Made by a program: the position numbers and the translations under genes. Shown one piece after another: positions 21,969-33,900 of a DNA stretch of 64,000 nucleotides (positions within the stretch are counted from its first letter, which is position 1; every line of letters starts with the position of its first letter). Below the pieces are notes generated by a model. That model saw only the letters and a program-made list of their open reading frames with translations. It made no database searches and was not told where the DNA came from. The DNA lies in the NCBI GenBank assembly GCA_000149265.1, contig CH003228.1, positions 2,243,016 through 2,307,015 of the forward strand, read 5' to 3'. The stretch is from Ciona savignyi. Its lineage: Eukaryota > Chordata > Ascidiacea > Phlebobranchia > Cionidae.

Positions 21969-23505
21969 AGAGTGTCAACCACGTGTTTAACCACCACTAT
22001 ATATAAAACACATGTCGTATGCCATATTTTTATGCTACAGGGTCCCTAACCACAATTTGTATTTTGTACACCGAGTATGTAGTTTGTTTTTGCAAGCATA
22101 AACGCATGGGTCCCATAGTTATCCAACCAAACTTCTTTTCCATGTGCAGTTAAATAAACAATAAACGTCTTAAATTTACGAACATTTCAACACAAATATT
22201 TTAAATTAAAGCTTCTTTTCCAGCGCTGTAGTAAAATGAAGCTAAATTCCCAAAATACCCCGATTTAGTTTTTTCATTGTATCAGGGAATTCCCCTAGGT
22301 TTATTAGATAAGTTTCTGTTTTTACATATGTGGGTCCTGTTATGTAACAATTCTTAAAGTTTTAATCCGATTTGTCGACCCCTTGTTATTGGAGATGTCA
22401 GTGCGATGTGGCATGCCTGTCACAATCATTATTCAGTTTGTTTTTAAGGGAATTACCCTAAGTAAATGTTTTCTTTTTTAATTGGCACAGAATATCTAAT
22501 GGTCTAACATTTCACCAAATCTGATTAAAATTAGATCAGCCGTACACGCGCTATGCCCCAAAAAGCTAATTTACTAAAAAAAACGTTTTGGTTTTTAACG
22601 TCTCAGGGGAATTCCCCTAGATTTATCACCCAAAATTTTGGTTCTTGCAATCAAGGGAATTCCCCTGGGAAGTTAAAACCCAAAACGATTCTTCGTATAA
22701 AAAATTTAGCTTTTTGTAGCATAGCGCTTGAACGGCTGCTCAAATTTGAATCAGATTTGGTGAAATATAAGTGCATTAGTCACTGATTTAACACTTTTAA
22801 CACAATTACGTAGGGAAATACCCTAAAAATAGGATTTTTTTCTTAAGTCATGATTGTGAAAGGCACGCCATGTCGCCCCGACATCTACCAGAGAGAGTAA
22901 TGGATCGCAATGAAAATTAGACATTTGTAAGACAGCATGGTCTAGATATGCAGATACCAAAATGTTGGGTGATAAATCAAGGGAAAATTTCCCTGGGACG
23001 TTAAAAACCAAAACGCTATTTTTTCTAAAAAATAGACTTTTTTGAGCATAGCGCTTGAACGGCTGATCTAATTTTAATCCGAATCGGTGAAATGTTAGAG
23101 CATTAGACACTCCCTGCCAATTTAAAGAAAGAAAACATTTACTTTGGATAATTTCCTTAAAATCGAAGATATGTTTCTGAATTATGATAGTGACAGCCAT
23201 GCCATATCGCACTGACATCTCCAACGAGGAGTCGACAAATCAGAATAAAACATTAACAATTGCTACATAACATGACCCACTTATGTAAAAACATAAACTT
23301 ATCTACTAAACCCAGGGGAATTCCCTGGAACCATAAAAAACGTTTATTCTTTATTTAACTACACGTGGAAAATAAGTTTGATTGGTTAACTATAAGACCC
23401 ATGCGTTTATCCTTGCAGAAACAACTACATACTCGGTGTACAGAATATATGGCATACAACATGTGTTTTACAAATAGTGTTGGTTCAACATGTGGTTAAC
23501 ACTAT
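21969..23505. mobile_element. Large palindromic (foldback) element
   Basis: The left and right halves, each about 750 bp, are imperfect inverted copies. For example AGAGTGTCAACCAC at 21969 matches the reverse of GTGGTTAACACTAT ending at 23505, and GCATAAACGCATGGGTCC at 22097 matches the reverse of GACCCATGCGTTTATCC near 23397. Both ends abut CTAG, a possible 4-bp target site. Each arm contains several GGGGAATTCCCC-like palindromes (around 22290, 22612, 22650 and 23310). No transposase frame was found. Confidence 0.75.
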
Positions 23506-23539
23506 CTAGTTATTTAATATTTTGCGTAATATAATATAT

Positions 23540-23665
23540 TAATATTTCATCCCCGTAAATGGGGAACGTGGAAAATTTATACCGAAGGGGCAAACGATAG
23601 ATCCCCTTGCAAATAAAACTTAACACATGGCGAATCGTCGGATTAGCAGAGCTATATTTGAAAGT
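23540..23665 (-). repeat. Decayed SINE fragment
   Basis: Weak antisense match to the SINE 3' half, including CATCCCCGTAAATGGGGAA and CGTCGGATTAGCAGAGCTAT. It lies beside the palindromic element. Confidence 0.45.
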
Positions 23666-24157
23666 ACTTTAAAGTCCAATTAACATTTGAACACAAAATG
23701 GTTATTTTTGATTTTATTGCGAATACGATTTCAAGGAAGAATTTCAATTTTCTTTATCTGTTTCTTGCCTGTAAACAAAATATTGTTTTAAATCCAAGTA
23801 TTCTATTACAAAGCACATTAAGGGGCGATGATTATTTCTATCACGGGGGGATATAAGAAGGGAGTTGGACCTTTGTACATGGCCTATCTGCTGCCATGGG
23901 TGGAGTTGAAGCAATGTGGCGAAGCTTAAACCCGAATAGCAATTCCAACTCCATATACATAGTTAAATTAAAACAAAAGGTTTGCACCATAGCTCCCAAG
24001 TCTTTGTTTGTGATTAAATCATAGGTTAATACCCAGCAGTTCAAACTGTGTCATTTAGAATGGCGACGTACTAAGAAACACACTTTTATTGCGACGAAAG
24101 TGTTTTGTAGATACTTGCTTGGAAAATAATTTACGAACCTTCGCAGTAATTTGATCA

Positions 24158-25199
24158 CTATGCCCAGCGATCCATCTTCTCATTATCATCTAAAATAAAC
24201 AGTTAAAACGAAAAACGTAAAATGCTGGGCGCTAGTTTTGTTTTTGACCCACAATCACTGGTCCCAATACAAAAATGTCTGGAAAACCCGACGTGCAATA
24301 CTACTAATAAGATTTATACTACAGTAACTTGATTGGTGCGTTTGTTTACCTTGGAGATTGGACTCGTCCTCATCCATAAGTATCTTCATTAAATCGCCAT
24401 CGGATTCTAAAATCAGAAATTGATTATTATATTTTTAACGTATAAAAATGTAAATTATTCAACCATCACTAACCTTGTTGTGGTCTTTGGTCTGTGAATG
24501 AATGAGTAAAGTGTTATATTTTTGTAAATAAAAGAAAACCAGTTGATGTAGCACACAGCAAAAAGGCAATAAAAATTCATTATGATAATACAAAAAAATG
24601 AATATTATTGGGTAACTTTTTTTTTATGAATAAACGGGTGACCGGCTAACTGCCTATTGTAAAAGAATTTTCAAAAAATGAAACAAAACTGGATATGGTA
24701 CTTACTGTAACGGTGACGACGACGACGACGAATGTAGCGGCGTCTGGTCCACCAAGCACCCAAACTTGTTCATCTGCAAGTATTAGGTTAAAATGTATGG
24801 GACAATTATGTTTTATCTCCGTGAATGGAAAACGCGGAACATATATTACATTGACAATAATCAGATTACTTCATGTCCACCGTCGGATTAGCTGCCCCTG
24901 TGTTAACCCCCTTAAAAAGGAAAAGAATAGGATAGGATATTCATGTTTATCGCCGTGAATGGGAAAACCAAGGGGGTTGACACAGGGACAATCGTCAGAT
25001 TACCTTGCGCCCAATGTCGAGTTACCGGAGCTATTGCAGGGTGTTGAATATGATTGACATGTCCCCTTACTTTTAGTAGAGCTAGGTACATTAGCATACA
25101 CCCGACCAGCTATCGACCACACAAGCTAAATGCAAGAACAAAACCAACAACACCAAACTTACCTTGTTTTTGTACTTTTGCAAAGTGAATACCCTTCAT
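24158..25199 (-). CDS. Probable small spliced gene of unknown function
   Basis: I do not recognise the product. Exon A 25199-25163 gives MKGIHFAKVQKQ. Exon B 24773-24706 continues in phase as DEQVWVLGGPDAATF, then VVVVVTVT. A mini-exon near 24518-24497 gives TKDHNK. An exon ending near 24352 gives SDGDLMKILMDEDESNLQ, and the last exon gives DDNEKMDRWA and stops at 24158. Most junctions have GT..AG ends and matching phase; the mini-exon's 3' boundary is uncertain. The result is about 78 residues with one hydrophobic stretch (WVLGGPDAATFVVVVVTVT) that could be a membrane helix, followed by an acidic tail. The run of V codons comes from a GAC/GTC repeat, so part could be chance. An intron holds a SINE. 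Confidence 0.4.
24930..25090 (-). repeat. SINE, 3' part, antisense
   Basis: GGATATTCATGTTTATCGCC, AAACCAAGGGGGTTGACACA and CGAGTTACCGGAGCTATTGC match the 3' two-thirds of the SINE in antisense. The tRNA-like head is absent. It lies in an intron of the small minus-strand gene. Confidence 0.75.
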
Positions 25200-25886
25200 T
25201 TATATGAGTTGTATTTATACCACTCTTGTCTATTGTTTAACGGCATTCGCAAGCTGCTTCGCTGCATTTTTTAATTGCAATATAATTAAGGGAACAGGAT
25301 ATATTTTGTAATATATCTTTGGGAACAGGATATACTAGTCGCTTACAATCGATTTGGAAGAACTGAGTTAGTTGGCGCGAGAATTTTAAGCGATCTCACA
25401 TCAAAATTGATTTTCTATTATGACTTGTATTTATTACCCGGGAAGGAACTATTAAGCATATTACTCGCTAAAACAATGCATGTGAACGGTCTACTTGTTA
25501 AGTTTCTGTGAGAAATGTCTCTACATTGCAGATAAACGTATGCTGCAAATAAAGCAGTTTAGAAGACAATACAAAGCTGTAGCGATCTTTCACCAAAAAA
25601 TCAAGTATGTTTTTATCTCTCGGCAACTACTCCACAAGCATTTGAAACTTACCTTTGAGATGTGCTTTAATGGTAAATGCTAAGCTGAAAACATCTTTAA
25701 ATAATAAAAAAAAACTTATTGTGTTCTTGGGTGTTTTGTAACATGGGTTCAGGTACGCACTGCCCAACCCTCCGGTTGGACACGCAATGCCCAACTGCCC
25801 GACCCTCTGGCTATACGGTAAAATTTTTCTAACAGAAATCACGTGACACGATGATTCATCTTAAACTCAGAAACACATTTTGTACA

Positions 25887-25891
<5 letters not shown>
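25200..25891. other. Spacer without recognised genes
   Basis: AT-rich DNA. Related short blocks (AGGGAACAGGATATATTTTG and GGGAACAGGATATACTAG) occur near 25289 and 25320, and CCCAACCCTCCGG / CCCGACCCTCTGG near 25765 and 25797. No gene is supported. Confidence 0.4.

Positions 25892-25944
<53 letters not shown>
25892..25944. repeat. TA dinucleotide microsatellite
   Basis: An uninterrupted run of about 26 TA units, directly adjoining a copy of the palindromic element. Confidence 0.95.
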
Positions 25945-25947
<3 letters not shown>

Positions 25948-27180
25948 AACAGGGTCCCTAACCACCATATGTAGTTTATACACCGGGCATGTAGTTTGTT
26001 TCCGAATGCATTAACGCATGGGTCCCCGAGGTTACAATCCAATCTTGGTATTAATGTTCATTACACAATATATGTTATTGTTAAATATGTGCACGTCAGG
26101 TCCATGTTATCCAACATTCCAGAAAGTTTTAACCGGGCTGCCATAGTTTTGGTTCTGCAAGCATAAACGCATGGGTCCTATAGGTATTAAACCAAACTTC
26201 TTTTCCATGTGTTGTTAAAAAAAGAATAATCGTGTTAGATTTAAGAACATTTTACCACAAATGTTTTAAATTTAAGCCTCTTGTCAAGCGCTGTAGTAAA
26301 ATAAAGGTAAATTCCCAAAACAGTCCGATTGAGTTTTTTCATTATTTCGGGGAATTCCCTTGGGCTTAGTACATACATTTCTGTTTTACATATCTAAGTT
26401 ATGTTATCAAAGTTAGATAATCTAACAAACAGTTTTAATCCGCTTTGGCGACTCCTTGTTGGAGATGTCGGGCGATATGACACGCCTGTTACAATCATGG
26501 TTTAGAAACAAATCGTAATTGTTGGGGTATTTCGCTATGAAATTTTTTTCTTTTTTTCTTAGTGGCAAAGCAGTTGCTAATGCACCTACATTTCTCCAGA
26601 CAATGCACTTACGTTTCTCCTGATTCAAATTGGAGCCGTTCAAGCGCTATGCCCAAAAAGACCAGTTTTTAGAAAAAAATCCCGTATTGGTTTTTAACTT
26701 CTCAGGGGGAATTCCCCTAGATTTATCACACACAATCTTGGTTTTTGCATATCTAGGCCAGCATGTTGTCTAACAAATGACAAAGTTTTATTGCATTTTA
26801 ATTAGCCCTTTTGGTAGATGTCGGCGCCATAAGCCATATCTGTCACAATCATGGTTTAGGAATAAATCTTCATTTTTAAGGAATTTCCATAGGTATTTTT
26901 TTTCTTTCTTGTAAGTGGCAAAGCATTTGCTAATGCACTTACATTCAAACAAATATGACTCAAATTGGAGCATCCGTTCAAGCGCTATTCCCCAAAAAAG
27001 CTATTTGTTTTAGAAAAAATACCGTTTTGGTTTTTAACGTCTCAGGTAATATCCCCTGGATTTATCACCAAAAATTTTGGTTTCTGCATATCTAGACCAA
27101 GTGGTCTGACAAATTACCAAGTTTTATTGTGATTCCATTATTTCTTCTGGTAGATCTCGGGTCCACAAACCATGCCTGTC
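25945..27180 (+). mobile_element. Second copy of the palindromic-element family
   Basis: CAGGGTCCCTAACCACCATA, GCATTAACGCATGGGTCC, GGGGAATTCCCTTGGG and the TTGGTTTTTAACGTCTCAGG block follow the order of the left arm of the 21969-23505 element. Here the arm sequence appears repeated in direct orientation (around 26340, 26700 and 27045) without a clear inverted half, so it is a rearranged or partial copy. A short related piece also lies at about 21740-21860. Confidence 0.65.
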
Positions 27181-27334
27181 AAGCGTTTGACGAAAATGAA
27201 AAGAAAAAACCGGACAAAAACAATATGTGTACCATTTTTCCATATGGGACCCATAAATATAACAGGAAAAGCCAGGAAAACAAAAGTTAATAAAAAGCGT
27301 ATATTTTTAAATGACTTGTTTAGATAGAATAAAA

Positions 27335-27597
27335 TAGGATATTCATGTTTATCCGTATAAATGAGAAAACCAAGGGGGTTATCACACGGGCAAACGCACC
27401 TCGCGCCCAACGTCGGGTTACCGGAGCTATTGCATTGTGTTGTGTATGATTCACACGTTTCTTCAAATAGGTAGAACCTATTAAATCGCTGGGTTCAGTC
27501 AATTTGCCCACAAGGACACAACCGACTAACTAGCGACCAACAACACTTCGGCTAAAAGGCGACGGACTAAACCACCACACTAACCCGTCGGACGTAT
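27335..27597 (-). repeat. SINE, near full length, antisense
   Basis: It runs from GGATATTCATGTTTATCC through GTCGGGTTACCGGAGCTATT to a decayed tRNA-like head (GGCGACGGACTAAACCACC), matching 7727-8018 along its length. It lies about 350 bases upstream of the Munc13-4-like start codon. Confidence 0.8.
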
Positions 27598-27944
27598 CTG
27601 GCAAGATTATAAAATGTGTAATGAAATGAAAATAAACAACTAGATTGATTTATTTTCCATTGTTTCTCACAGAACCAAACTATACATACTCGGTGATTAT
27701 AAGACACTCTCAGAGATATTGGTTACAAGTTTTTTTGGAGGTGATTCCCCAAATAGGCAAACAAAACAATCTGCGCACGGCACGAACGAGATATAACGCA
27801 TTAAGACTGTCAAACGACAAGAGATTATCTTATACAAAAAAAGGTGTTTAATATACATATTGACAAATTCGCCGTTGCATATGTATTACTTCTTTGGACT
27901 TCAGTGAAGCAATAGATCAAGACTTTGGCCAACATAACAAAAGC
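27598..27944. promoter_or_regulatory. Promoter and 5' leader of the Munc13-4-like gene
   Basis: The last 100 bases (27849-27944) are duplicated at 21596-21691 together with the start codon, consistent with a transcribed leader. No core element was recognised. Confidence 0.4.
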
Positions 27945-30900
27945 ATGGACTCTTTACTTAATAATTATGCTTTGGATGATAATATCAGATCTGTAATGGA
28001 GATTGTTCTTTCTCAGTACAAAGGGAAAAGTAATAACAATCCGTTCCTTCAGCTTGGGTAAGTTTGTTTTAGTCTCTTGTTAGATCTGGTATATCTATAT
28101 TAAAAGCTGATTTCAATGATAAACCATGCATGCCAAATGTCAAAAGCGTCCTGTAGGCCTACAAAAATAAATTTTGCTGCAAAATGGCAAAACAAAAAAT
28201 GTGCAAGCCACCAGATATTATTCATTTACATAAATGTGTTCGATAAATTGGTACCTAAACTCTGAAAATGTTTAGATTTCAACAAATTAAAGAAAGCATA
28301 AAGCCACACACATGTTCTAACAATTTTGAGTCGGATCTCAAGTGTTTTGACTCAAAATTACCAAGGCTTTCTGTCTCAAAACCGCTGAACCGACGAAAAT
28401 CTTTTCATACTATCCCGGGCCTGAAACGACATTCAAAATTTAAAAAGTCAGTACAATCTTTACCTGAAGCTGAAGGAGGTTGGAGTTCAAACTCAGAATG
28501 GCTTAGTGATTGTCCGAGTGTGTTTTCTGATGATTCAACATTTAAAACTAGCGGTAATTATATATATTTATATATTTTTATAAGGCATATTAACATCACA
28601 CATTTTGGTTGAAGTAAGCAGGTTGATGGATGGATCAATTAAATAAATTAAATGATATGTTTTAAAATAAAGGCTGTACATTGTAAGTCATAAAACTGCC
28701 AGGAATAAGATTGTGTGTTCTATGGAGCCTATAACCTGCTAGTCAGCTGTATTTCGGTAAATTATTGAACAAACTTTGTATCAAGTTAAAATATTTTGGT
28801 AAATGTTGTACAAAAGTAAAAGAATAAAGCATGTCACATATGCTTTTATAGGTTGATCAAAAAATGATTGGAAAAATTAATTTGATAATAACAGTTACTT
28901 TCTAAATATCTATGTGCATTTTGCTATAACTATCCATATGTCCATTGATGTTTTCTTTTAAAGTTACAAACGACCTATCAATCCAGAGTCATTTAGAATA
29001 TGAAGGAGTAAAGTTTATGATTCATTAATGCATATTAAAGATGAACAATCCTTTATACAGTACTATCTTATAGGTGCTATAACAGCCAGCTCAAACACGG
29101 CCATTGAAAAGAGGACATACTCAAGTGGTTCCAATGAAACTGATGTTCAAATATACAAAGCAGTATCAGCATGTGTTCAACATCCTGTATTAGTTCCTTG
29201 CACGCAACAGAAAGGTGTGTAAATAATTGAATTACTTTTCTGAGTTGTTATCGCATTGATTTTTTTACAGGTGTCCCACAAAAAGCGTTTTTATTACACA
29301 AAGATTCAAGGTTAGTTTATTCTTAACAATTATATACCATTCTCCACACGACATCATTACACAATTGTATACTTTGTGCAGTGAGGTCAGTAGGATCCTC
29401 AGCTCATATTTACGTAAACTTTGGAAGCTCACTGTAAAAAACCATGCCGACTATCAGCACTCAATACAAAATCTGGTCAAAAATCAACTTGACGATGAAT
29501 TGCAAACTCAGCTTTTGTTTGAACTACAGCTTTCAGAGAAAAATGAACATCCATATTACAAGCCAAATGAATTTCATGTATGTCTTTTCCCTTATATATT
29601 TTTTCTTTTAAAAGATAATTTAACAGTTTTGGGGTAGTCTGAATTTAACATGGCTAAGTTTAAAAATTGTACATGCGAAGATCAGGGTTAAGTGCATTAT
29701 AAAACCATTATTTATAACGACGTTGGTGTATCCTAGGCCAATGTATATTTCGCAATTAATTTAACATTTTTTTAATAAAAATTGATGCTTATGAAGTGGG
29801 ACAAGTCCGGTAAATAAACATTTTATTAAAAATAAAAAAAATTATTGCAGTCAGTGGAAGATTACAAAAGATGGCAAAAACTTGAAAGAGAAGAAATAAT
29901 ACTATTAAAAGATAAACTCAATGGGGTAGAAAACCCTGAAATGATTCCAAACCTTTCTTCTCCTAGGAATAGGTGCGAAGATTATAAAGTTCTTCTTACT
30001 AGAGTAAGTGTTCCTGGGTTTGATTGTAGTTGCTACAGACAATCATTAAGTCTTCTAAATGTCTTGTCCAAGGACATACTCGACTAGACCAGCGGCTGGT
30101 TTAATACTATAACTTTTGAATTTTTCGACTAATAGTTGATGGTCCAACCAATCATAAAATAAACTAATGCGTAATGCCTGTTTAATTATTATCCAGGTGG
30201 TAAATTTTGAATTAAAATCCACAACCAAAGAAGCTTCTACTGCTGGCATTCCGGAATCAGTTTCTCTGCAATCATCTGCATCAAGCTTTGGCACAGATGA
30301 TAAAATCCTTTCTCCAAAATCAAACCGGTTGTTGAGGGAGTTCGCGATGAGATACAGAATATCACCACTCACTCAGAGTGTCTTGCTTCTTGAGTGTTTG
30401 GTAGAATGCATGGAGAGTAATACCCTTGTTTTGGGTGAATTGAGCACATTAATTGAATTGCAAGAACAGGTTGGACTTGGTACACATAATGTAGTGATTA
30501 AACAGTCCTGTCATGGCATTAAAAGAAACTAAACTATTAAAGTAACTTCTACTGTGTTTTATCATTTCGTACACCGATTTTAATACTAATAAAAGATGTA
30601 ATGACTTACTTAAGAGTTATTGGAGTTTATTGGTTAAACCACAAATTGATCATGCTTAACTGGTATATAGTGTGAAGATGATTTCAAATAATTTTGACTT
30701 TTAATTAATAGGTAAGTTCAATTTTGGAGTTTCTATATGACGATTCAACCCCAAACTTAATCTTGAAATCTGAAGTGATTGTATTGAATGAGCTCACAGG
30801 TATGTATTTACTCACTACATGGCATTGAATATTTTATTGTGTATACTAGCAAACACATGTTGTAACCTTGTAATGATAATGTTGACTTTTAGAATGCAAT

Positions 30901-33900
30901 ACACTAAAAAAGACTTGTTTTACGCACACACAGCCTGGAACTGTGATAAAAATTGTATCATTATTTGTAGGATTGGATGTTGTTTTCACTGTAAAAAAAG
31001 TGACTCTATCAGAATACTATATAGCCTGTAGATTTATGGGCTGTTATGGTTTGGTGTCTTTTATAAAACAAACTATTCCAATATAAGTGAAAGTCAATCA
31101 ACTGTAATCTAAAAAAATTGTCATAAAGAACTTATTCTAGTTACATTTGTTACCAGCTAGTGGCAAGTTTTAATGCCGCTATTATCTGGGTTAAGAGTAA
31201 AAAATTGTTGAGTGCTTATTTAACAATTGTTTATGTACATTTTTTAAAATTGTGATGTACACTTTTATAATTGTTTATGTGTTTATTTAAAAATTGTGAT
31301 CTACATTTTTTTAAATTTACAGATGTGCATTTTTATTTCAGACCACATTATCAAAGATTTAAAATCTTTGATGTGTTCATTTTTAACAACTTGGAAACCT
31401 AGCAAAGATCAGTTGAGTTCTGCACTTGCTTTGCTGCATGACTGCTATGAATGGCAGCAGTTCTATTATGGTGATTCTCATGATTACCCTGGATGTGTGA
31501 AGGAGTGGTTTCAGTACGTACATCTATTTGAAGATTACACATAAAATTAACTTTAACAAAGTGGTACATTTTGGTATAATGTATATGTTTACCATTGGAT
31601 GTGAAAAACTTGCATCAATTGTCCGAACACTGCATGCTCACAGTGGGGCTGTCCTATGCTTGTTTATTATTTATATTTTTTGCTGCACTATGCAACAGCC
31701 TGTTTAATTTCACTAAATTGAGACAACATGGTCAGGGAGATAACTACACTGTAACCTATGCTTCAACATAGACTACATTTTAGTGCGGCAGTTATTGACG
31801 GATATGAGAGCCAGAAGGATTTGAAATGTGATTGTGACGACCCGTGCGAGTACGTCAAGTCGGCTAAGCTTCTACGAGGAGTTATCCACTCGCTTGATGC
31901 AATTCAGAATGGATGCAGTGAGGGCTTTCAAGCTTTGTTTGAACCCTACACAGATGATGTTCGAAAATCATACGCTGCAACCCTCTACACTTGTGTGATT
32001 GCAGATATACAGAAGTGGAAAATGGAATGCACACAAAATAACGGCATGAATAATATATTGGATTTCATATCCTTAACCACCCTGCCTTCCAAGTAAGTTA
32101 CCATTAAAATTTGTCAGATGTATTTTAGACAAATTCCAGTTTGCCTTAATGCTTCTGTACTGATTCTTAACACAAAACTTTAAATTGGCCATTGTTACTT
32201 TCATAGATAAATTTAGTCGAATTTTTAAGGTTAGCTGAATTGGAGAATTGTGTATTGGACACCGGTCACAATCCTTCTGCTGAAGAACTCTCGTTTAACT
32301 GGAGGGTAGTGTTCCAGGACTTGCGCTGCTGCTGGATGACAAAAGTTGATTCAAGGATGAGCTCTTCTCTGCTCTCATTTCTTCAAGATCGTGGAAAAGG
32401 CTTTTCAGTGGATTTACGTGGAAGAGAAGTCATACTAGAAAGAAAAGTGACTAACAGCAGGACGGTCAACTTTGACCGTCATACACAGTCAGCAAGCACA
32501 ACTGGTGAAACTCCGCATGCGCGAGATATTGCACCAGAACAACAGCCTTCAGTGGTAAGTTACTTGCATTTTATTATCCAGTTAAATCAACTTAATTAGC
32601 ATGTGACATGAATGTGAACATATGCTGTAAAATTGTTAGGAGTCGGAGTACAGTGATGGGACAGAGCGCTTGAGGTTGAATACAATTGTTGGTGCAGAAG
32701 ATGCGATGGAAAATATTCATGAAAATTCCCAGTTCACCTCATTTAATTCATGTGCAAAACAAGATTTTGAACTCTGCAATCCACCCGCACCTTTCACTTG
32801 TAGTCAGTCTGGATTGGACTTAGTTCTGTTGATCAACAGGTTATTTTTATCTTTATTTGACCAGTGGTATTTGCACAGTTCAACAACTCTTGAATACAGA
32901 GTTAATTATTTGTGAAATGCATGCATTGTAAAATAATAATGCCTTTGCTGCAACTGTTGTAACCCCCTTTCGGTAAATGTCATCTTTATTTCAAGGTTTA
33001 TTGAAATGGTTGGTGGGCTGGTGCAATCTTTATTTCACTTTCCACGTGATTTGTACAATAGTGATGTTCAAACAACAGCTCAAAGAAACAAGGAATTCTT
33101 TTGCATACGTTCGTTTGAGGTAATAAAAATTAATATCACTGAATATTCATGTCATATCCCAAAATTCCTCAGGATCTTACCCACCTAGTAGCTTTCATTT
33201 TACTATTGTGACCTTTAATGTTGCACAACAAATATTATGCAGGTTTGCAGTAGTTTACCAACGTGGTTTAAAAATTTGTAACCTACATATCAAAATAAAT
33301 TGTTTGTGAGGATAAGACGCTTAAGTTTGCCAAAGCTATTGCAGTATGTTGTATACGAAAGCTGTTTTCTTAGTTTAATGTTAACCCATTTACCCTTGAG
33401 TTAAAAAAATTGTCCATTCAGAGCCTAACCCAACCCAAGATTACAAAGAGTAAATGGCGGTGGATTTTGATCCCTTAACCTTCCAGCTTGACATTCTGCC
33501 AGTATAAGTTAATTCACCAAATTTCTGTGATCTTCTGTGTAACATTGTATACTTAGACCTTAATTTCAAATAACATGAACCTATGGTGGCCAAATTTTGA
33601 AAGTGCTAAAATTAAAATGCATGATAGGTTGTAACGTCCACAATCATTCAATACTGCGACTGTATGCTAAACCTGGACTTGTGTGACATGCCAGTGCAGA
33701 GAGTCCTCCAATATGTTAATGCAAAGAAAATAGAACAGCTAAAGAAAAGGTACCGAGTAACTTTTAATTATTTATGGTATAAAAACTTGGAAAAGGCCAG
33801 ACATAAAACCCAAAAGCTCATAGATGTACCCTTAAAGGTATGATAATGTGTCGTCCTAGTTTTTTGTTTATTTTTTCGACAACAAAATTTTGCATCTAAT

